Positions 6,624 to 9,932 of a stretch of DNA of 9,932 bases are shown piece by piece. The stretch's first letter is position 1; the number at the start of each line of letters is the position of its first letter. Source of the stretch: Thermoflexibacter sp. (GTDB taxonomy: Bacteria > Bacteroidota > Bacteroidia > Cytophagales > Thermoflexibacteraceae); NCBI GenBank assembly GCA_025455345.1, contig JALOMS010000125.1:1-9932 (forward strand), in the 5' to 3' direction. A program made the position numbers and the translations under genes. The notes below the pieces were generated by a model, which had not been told where the DNA came from, ran no database searches, and saw only the letters and a list, made by a program, of their open reading frames with translations.

Positions 6624-7379
6624 TTAATACCCTTTAGTTTCCCTAATTTCTACATTTTCAGTGGCTAAACCAAAGCGTTTTTTGGCTTCTTCTATGATGG
6701 CAATCGTTGCGGTAGCTCCTATACGTGTAACTCCCCATGCTTTTACCTTAAGCAAATCATCTAAAGAACGAACTCCGCCTGCCGCTTTGACCTGCACAGA
6801 GGCGTGGCTATGTTTCCGCATCAATTTCAAATCATGCTCTGTGGCTCCTGCATAAGAATATTTGCCATCATTCCCTTTGACAAAGCCATATCCTGTGGAA
6901 GTTTTCACAAATTCTACGCCTATCTCACTACAAATCTCGCACAGGCGAATTTTGTATTTGTCTTCTGGGAGGTAATCATTTTCAAAAATAACTTTGAGAA
7001 TTGAGGAGTATTTGAGGCAAGTATCGTGGATTTGTTTGATTTCATCTTGGATATAATCCCAATCTTCACCCAATACTTTGCCAATATTTACCACCATGTC
7101 TATTTCTGTTGCGCCGTCTTTACAGGCTTGCTCAGTTTCTGCTACTTTTATGCTTACGGTACTATTGCCTTGGGGAAAGCCTATTACCGTGCATACAAGT
7201 ACCTCAGAACCAGCTAACCACTTGACTGCATCTTTGACAGCATAGGGTTTGATACATACGGAAGCTACATCATATTTTTTTGCAATAGCGCATCCTTCTT
7301 CTAAGTCTTTATCAGTCATGGTAGGGTGCAAAAGTGAATGGTCTATCATTTTTGCCAATGTTCTAATCTCGTTTGTCAT
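6624..7379 (-). CDS. deoC: Deoxyribose-phosphate aldolase
   Basis: The 251-residue cytoplasmic enzyme reversibly cleaves 2-deoxy-D-ribose 5-phosphate to glyceraldehyde 3-phosphate and acetaldehyde, the last step of deoxynucleoside catabolism. The N-terminal MIDHSLLHPT (11-20) is the family signature. EIDMV (92-96) carries the catalytic Asp94, VKTSTGYG (158-165) carries the Schiff-base Lys159, and VKAAGGVRS (197-205) carries the proton-relay Lys198. RIGATAT (219-225) closes the phosphate-binding end of the (beta/alpha)8 barrel. The length is usual for bacterial DeoC. No other deo genes (deoA, deoB, deoD) are in the window. The gene leads a probable two-gene operon with the lipoprotein gene. 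A TAATTTTG -7-like element at 7483-7490 lacks a well-spaced -33, so the promoter is uncertain. Confidence 0.96.
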   Translation of the reverse strand: MTNEIRTLAKMIDHSLLHPTMTDKDLEEGCAIAKKYDVASVCIKPYAVKDAVKWLAGSEVLVCTVIGFPQGNSTVSIKVAETEQACKDGATEIDMVVNIGKVLGEDWDYIQDEIKQIHDTCLKYSSILKVIFENDYLPEDKYKIRLCEICSEIGVEFVKTSTGYGFVKGNDGKYSYAGATEHDLKLMRKHSHASVQVKAAGGVRSLDDLLKVKAWGVTRIGATATIAIIEEAKKRFGLATENVEIRETKGY

Positions 7380-7438
7380 ATTTGTTATATAGTTAAATTT
7401 TAAATAAAATACTTTTGTTTTTATGGTTCTCTGACAAT

Positions 7439-7526
7439 TTTTGTGGTTGTGTGAGTTCCCACCGTTAAAACGGTGAGTTAAACAAAATTAACTTATTGAT
7501 TATGTCTGCGTAACACAACCATAAAA
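7439..7526. repeat. 88-bp MITE-like element bounded by 14-bp inverted repeats
   Basis: The arms 7439-7452 (ending GGTTGTGT) and 7513-7526 (beginning ACACAACC) are complementary over 14 positions with one mismatch (G7443 against T7522, a wobble in RNA). An inner perfect palindrome, CACCGTT/AACGGTG (7460-7466 and 7469-7475), sits between them. No target-site duplication is obvious. It lies between deoC and gntR and overlaps the place where a deoC promoter would be expected. A 67-codon minus-strand frame crosses it but shows no domain. Confidence 0.55.
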
Positions 7527-7673
7527 GGGTGCGAGCCTTCAATAATATATGTTTTCCCACAAAAATTATTATACATCAGTTTTTGTAATATATTTAAGTA
7601 ATTAATTATCAGCATTTTGTTATTCTTTTCTTTTCTTATACTTTTATACCAAATTTGCCTCGCTGAAGATAGT

Positions 7674-8414
7674 TTAAAATGAGCTACTGATGGCATATTT
7701 GTCTGTGTTACAGTACAATGTACTATAAATATAAAAACTGCTACGGCTGGTAAGGTAACGTCGTTCTATGTAAAGCAATGGTTTTTTTGTCTTCATTTTC
7801 AAGAAGTTCGCTGTGTATTTTTCGCTTTCTATTGCTTTTATGGCTTGTTCTAAACCTATTACTTCTATGCTGAATTTCGTATGCAATGTCTTGAACAATG
7901 ACCCTCCAATCAAAGTATCTTCTGTGAGACTGTCTATTCGTGATAAATTGTTTGGAGAACTAATCACTTCTATATTAGGTAGATATGTTTGCTCTAACAT
8001 TACGGGAGTTTCATCAGCAAAGCGCAATCTTTCCAGATAGACACAGCCATATTTTACTTCAGTGGGCGAAAGCTCATAAAAAAAGGGCGTTGGGAATCTT
8101 CGCACTTGAGGTTGAATTATCACCTTAGAATGAGCATTGTACTCCTCTCCAACAACTTCGGAAAACCCTTTGAAGGAAAGTAAGCCCAAAGAGCGCGTTT
8201 CAGATTTTACAAATGTTCCCTTCCCATGCTCTTTGTAAATAAAGCCTTCTTTTATCAACTCATCAAAAGCCTGTCGAATAGTTACACGAGTAGTTTTATA
8301 TATTGTTTTTAACTCATTTTCTGAAGGAAGTTTCTGTCCTGTCTTGTATTGACCGCTTAGGATACTTCCTTTAAGGTCTTGATATACTTGCTTGTATATA
8401 AAATCTTTATTCAT
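7674..8414 (-). CDS. GntR family (HutC subfamily) transcriptional regulator
   Basis: The 246-residue product is a ligand-responsive DNA-binding regulator. An N-terminal winged helix-turn-helix spans residues 7-70, with the typical YQDLKGSILSGQYKTGQKLPSE order, a recognition helix around TTRVTIRQAFDELIKEG (41-57) and the wing GKGTFV (64-69). A UTRA-type effector domain follows (about 88-240), including YLERLRFADETPVMLEQTYLP (126-146) and a closing ERRYLTSRSSFYIY (217-230). UTRA domains usually bind sugar phosphates or related small molecules, and the ligand here is unknown. The gene is divergent from the Rhs locus and 294 bp upstream of deoC on the same strand. A perfect palindromic operator overlaps its promoter, which points to autoregulation. 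Whether it also controls deoC cannot be told: no full second copy of the operator was seen. Confidence 0.92.
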   Translation of the reverse strand: MNKDFIYKQVYQDLKGSILSGQYKTGQKLPSENELKTIYKTTRVTIRQAFDELIKEGFIYKEHGKGTFVKSETRSLGLLSFKGFSEVVGEEYNAHSKVIIQPQVRRFPTPFFYELSPTEVKYGCVYLERLRFADETPVMLEQTYLPNIEVISSPNNLSRIDSLTEDTLIGGSLFKTLHTKFSIEVIGLEQAIKAIESEKYTANFLKMKTKKPLLYIERRYLTSRSSFYIYSTLYCNTDKYAISSSF

Positions 8415-8418
8415 ATAG

Positions 8419-8449
8419 CAAAGCTAAGCAAAACTACTTGTATATACAA
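8419..8449 (-). promoter_or_regulatory. gntR promoter
   Basis: On the minus strand, TTG (8447-8449) precedes TAGCTTTG (8419-8426) by 20 nt, a good Bacteroidota-type match. A second -7 candidate, TAGTTTTG (8429-8436), lies 10 bp upstream but its possible -33 TTG (8460-8462) is 23 nt away. With the first pair, transcription would start at or within a few bases of the start codon at 8414, so the mRNA may be leaderless. Confidence 0.55.
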
Positions 8450-8451
8450 GT
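8436..8451. promoter_or_regulatory. Perfect 16-bp palindromic operator for the GntR/HutC regulator
   Basis: ACTTGTATATACAAGT is fully self-complementary. Its centre GTATATAC fits the GTMTAKAC core described for HutC-subfamily operators. It covers the -33 element of the gntR promoter, so a dimer bound here should block transcription of gntR itself. Only partial half-site matches occur elsewhere in the window, inside coding sequence. Confidence 0.75.
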
Positions 8452-8493
8452 TATCTATACAATAATTTTTATTTTGGGCAAAAAAACTAATGA

Positions 8494-8556
8494 CGGTCTA
8501 AGACAAGGTATTATGTCAGGGACGCTTCGGGCAATGTGATGGCGATGTATGAAAAA
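8494..8556 (+). pseudogene. Rhs repeat remnant, out of frame with the downstream Rhs core
   Basis: In the frame starting at 8494 the sequence reads TRYYVRDASGNVMAMYEK (8503-8556), the segment that normally precedes the Rhs core in Bacteroidota Rhs proteins. A TGA at 8491 closes this frame on the left, and no Rhs sequence is recognisable further upstream. The core continues in the next frame from 8591. If the 34 bases 8557-8590 are removed, this frame reads straight into LVEQPIYGSTRIG. This fragment is therefore the 5' edge of a truncated rhs gene. Confidence 0.7.
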
Positions 8557-9799
8557 CTCCTCTCCGTTGGGGGAGGGGCAAGGGGTGGGGTTAGTGGAGC
8601 AACCTATCTATGGTAGCACTCGTATAGGTACGTATATAGGCAAGACGCAGAAGTTCCACAGGACGCTGGGGAACAAACTTTATGAGATAAGCAACCATCT
8701 GGGGAATGTCCTTGCCACCATTACTGACAACAAAATCTACCAGTCTGGAGGCTTCTCTACTGCCAAGGTCATCTCTGCCCAAGACTACTTCGCCTTCGGG
8801 GCGACCATGCCAAGTAGGAGCTACCAAGATGCGGGGTATGGGAAGTATAGGTATGGGTTTAATGGGAAGGAAGATGATGGGGAGGGCGGCTTTCAGGATT
8901 ATGGCATGAGGGCTTACAGCCAAAAAGGAAGTGTGTTCTGGTCTGTCGACCCAATTGCGAGAGAATATCCACATTACTCACCCTACCAATTTGCAGGACG
9001 TATGCCAATTTGGGCGATTGATTTAGATGGGTTAGAGGAATACAAGGTAACTTCATGGATAGAGAATAACAAGGAAAAAGTCATCATACAATTAATTGAT
9101 GCTAATGCAACTCATGGGATAATTATTAATAGGGTATGGTTAGTCAATGGTGGATTTGATGGGATTAATTTTACATCAACAGAAAGCAAAACAAGACAAT
9201 ATAATGGCTTTAATGGAGATACAGATTTGCAAAATACAATCAATAATTCTACTAAAATTGAAGAAGGAGAACTTCATATTAATACATTAAGAACTATGAA
9301 TGGGAGGGTATTAAATGCGAATAATGTAGTAAGGGGACAAAACTCAAGTGAAAGAAAATTTAGAAAATCCTCTTACTATGGATATGAAAGAAATCCACCA
9401 ACTATACCACCCAATAGGTATTTATTTGATTCTAAACATTTTTCAAGACAACTTAGTAACTCTTCACAAATAACGATGGATAATTTTGCATTTGACATAA
9501 AATATCTTGGAAGTTTCATACAGCGAATAAATTTATTTGGAAATGCAAATATTTCAACTAGCGAAGATGGTTCACTATTAAGAATAGCTATAAAAACGGA
9601 TATAGTAACGGATATGGATGGCATGGGTAAAACAAGTGTATCAAATATATTACTTGGAAGATCTCAAGAAGCAAAGAGGCAATTAGGCTTGAGAGGAGTG
9701 CAGATTGGCAATGTACGAGTATTTACTGGAAACAATTATTCAAGGAGGGTGAGTAGCATTTCATATTCTATAACATACGCAGATGGCACAACGAGGTAA
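8549..9799 (+). CDS. Truncated Rhs-type polymorphic toxin: Rhs core plus unknown C-terminal domain
   Basis: The 416-codon frame begins inside Rhs sequence, so the ATG at 8549 is nominal. The first 14 residues (SSPLGEGQGVGL) come from the GC-rich insert. Residues 15-163 are the conserved core: VEQPIYGSTRIG (16-27), YEISNHLGNVLAT (45-57), YRYGFNGKEDD (100-110), FQDYGMRAY (115-123), WSVDP (131-135), SPYQFAGRMPIWAIDLDGLEE (144-164). The usual YDPxxGRF is replaced by YSQKGSVF (123-130). Residues 165-416 form a variable C-terminal domain, expected by analogy to be the toxin, with no recognised fold or catalytic motif. Full Rhs proteins have many hundreds of residues upstream that are absent here, and no promoter or secretion domain is visible. 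It may be an orphan cassette, expressed only after recombination with an intact rhs gene, or a pseudogene. Confidence 0.75.
   Translation: MKNSSPLGEGQGVGLVEQPIYGSTRIGTYIGKTQKFHRTLGNKLYEISNHLGNVLATITDNKIYQSGGFSTAKVISAQDYFAFGATMPSRSYQDAGYGKYRYGFNGKEDDGEGGFQDYGMRAYSQKGSVFWSVDPIAREYPHYSPYQFAGRMPIWAIDLDGLEEYKVTSWIENNKEKVIIQLIDANATHGIIINRVWLVNGGFDGINFTSTESKTRQYNGFNGDTDLQNTINNSTKIEEGELHINTLRTMNGRVLNANNVVRGQNSSERKFRKSSYYGYERNPPTIPPNRYLFDSKHFSRQLSNSSQITMDNFAFDIKYLGSFIQRINLFGNANISTSEDGSLLRIAIKTDIVTDMDGMGKTSVSNILLGRSQEAKRQLGLRGVQIGNVRVFTGNNYSRRVSSISYSITYADGTTR
8557..8590. repeat. 34-bp GC-rich hairpin insert within the rhs gene
   Basis: CTCCTCTCC (8557-8565) folds onto GGGGAGGGG (8570-8578) with seven Watson-Crick and two G:T pairs around a 4-nt loop. 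A G-rich tail runs to 8590. The insert is much richer in G/C than its surroundings, and at 34 bp (not a multiple of three) it shifts the reading frame of the Rhs sequence on either side. It resembles short dispersed GC-rich repeats of Bacteroidota genomes, but only one copy is in this window. Confidence 0.6.
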
Positions 9800-9932
9800 A
9801 CATATATTTTTGGTAATCCTATTGAGTTTTTTCTCATTTGATAATCTATTTGCCCAATATGATACTATTTATAATGAGAACAATGAATTATTTGGTATTG
9901 GGAAACTACTAAATTCTCAAAAGATAGGAGTT
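9783..9932 (+). CDS. Partial secreted protein, candidate immunity or antitoxin gene (MORN/YwqK-like)
   Basis: A frame opening with ATG at 9783 overlaps the last 17 bp of the Rhs frame (+1 relative to it) and stays open to the window edge, giving 50 residues. It begins MAQRGKHIF, continues with a hydrophobic segment (about 8-24) and reaches FAQ, a good signal-peptidase I site after Ala25. The mature part reads YDTIYNENNELFGIGKLLN and then SQKIGV. This G-x-L-x-N-x-K-x-G-V pattern is like the start of a MORN-variant repeat as in YwqK-type antitoxins. Position directly after an Rhs C-terminal domain fits an immunity protein acting in the periplasm. The family call rests on one partial repeat, so it is tentative. 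The real gene seems likely. Confidence 0.6.
   Translation, partial: MAQRGKHIFLVILLSFFSFDNLFAQYDTIYNENNELFGIGKLLNSQKIGV

Noticed and set aside
7500..7545. tRNA-like fragment near GGGTGCGAGCCTT
   Set aside because: No cloverleaf with acceptor, anticodon and T arms can be built around it.
7493..7696. 67-codon minus-strand open frame between deoC and gntR
   Set aside because: It overlaps the end of gntR in another frame and runs into the inverted-repeat element. The translation shows no domain.
8551..8560. Possible programmed ribosomal frameshift site (GAAAAAC) joining the two Rhs frames
   Set aside because: The required change is +1, the run has only five A residues and does not fit the X XXY YYZ pattern. 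The 34-bp insert explains the frame change better.
9530..9790. OmpA-like peptidoglycan-binding domain at the end of the Rhs C-terminal region
   Set aside because: A faint resemblance around RSQEAKRQLGLRGVQIG was considered, but the conserved peptidoglycan-binding residues could not be aligned with confidence.
1..9932. CRISPR array or tRNA/rRNA genes
   Set aside because: No regularly spaced direct repeats and no conserved RNA gene sequence were seen on either strand.

Overview
The window looks like a chromosomal segment of an AT-rich member of the Bacteroidota, probably the Cytophagales side of the phylum. Four things point there: promoter matches to the TTG-N19-21-TAnnTTTG pattern typical of that phylum, lipoprotein and Tat-lipoprotein signals, the Bacteroidota form of the Rhs core (an HLGNVLA segment, GFNGKE, YQFAG and a closing AIDLDGLEE), and short palindromic intergenic repeats. 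The taxonomic call is an inference from sequence style, not from a database match.

Layout. From position 1 to about 8414 every recognisable gene is on the minus strand. From right to left they are a GntR/HutC-type regulator (7674-8414), deoxyribose-phosphate aldolase deoC (6624-7379) with a small lipoprotein 29 bp downstream (6172-6594), a membrane-anchored monohaem cytochrome c (5051-5578), DNA gyrase subunit B gyrB (2828-4795), and a two-gene redox unit. That unit consists of a Tat-exported small subunit of the gluconate 2-dehydrogenase subunit 3 family (1988-2581) and a GMC flavoprotein dehydrogenase (145-1854). Strong stem-loops follow the GMC gene (76-112) and gyrB (2768-2801). The first 83 bp may hold the tail of a convergent plus-strand gene.

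On the plus strand, from about 8494 to the right edge, lies a truncated Rhs-type polymorphic toxin locus. It starts with a decayed scrap of Rhs repeat, followed by a 34-bp GC-rich hairpin insert that changes the reading frame. Next come an Rhs core (about 8591-9037), an AT-rich C-terminal domain of about 253 residues with no recognised fold (9038-9799), and a 17-bp-overlapping partial gene with a signal peptide and a MORN/YwqK-like start, which is a plausible immunity gene cut by the window edge. This is the most novel part of the window.

How the genes fit together. The GMC subunit has no signal peptide of its own but carries a CX5CX3C cysteine pattern like the [3Fe-4S] ligands of FAD-dependent glucose dehydrogenases. 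The Tat-bearing small subunit could carry it across the membrane, and a cytochrome c would be the expected electron acceptor. The monohaem cytochrome beyond gyrB is a candidate but is not in the same operon. The gntR gene has a perfect 16-bp palindrome across its own promoter, consistent with autoregulation. Two intergenic regions (5579-6171 and 7380-7673) hold nested inverted-repeat elements instead of genes.
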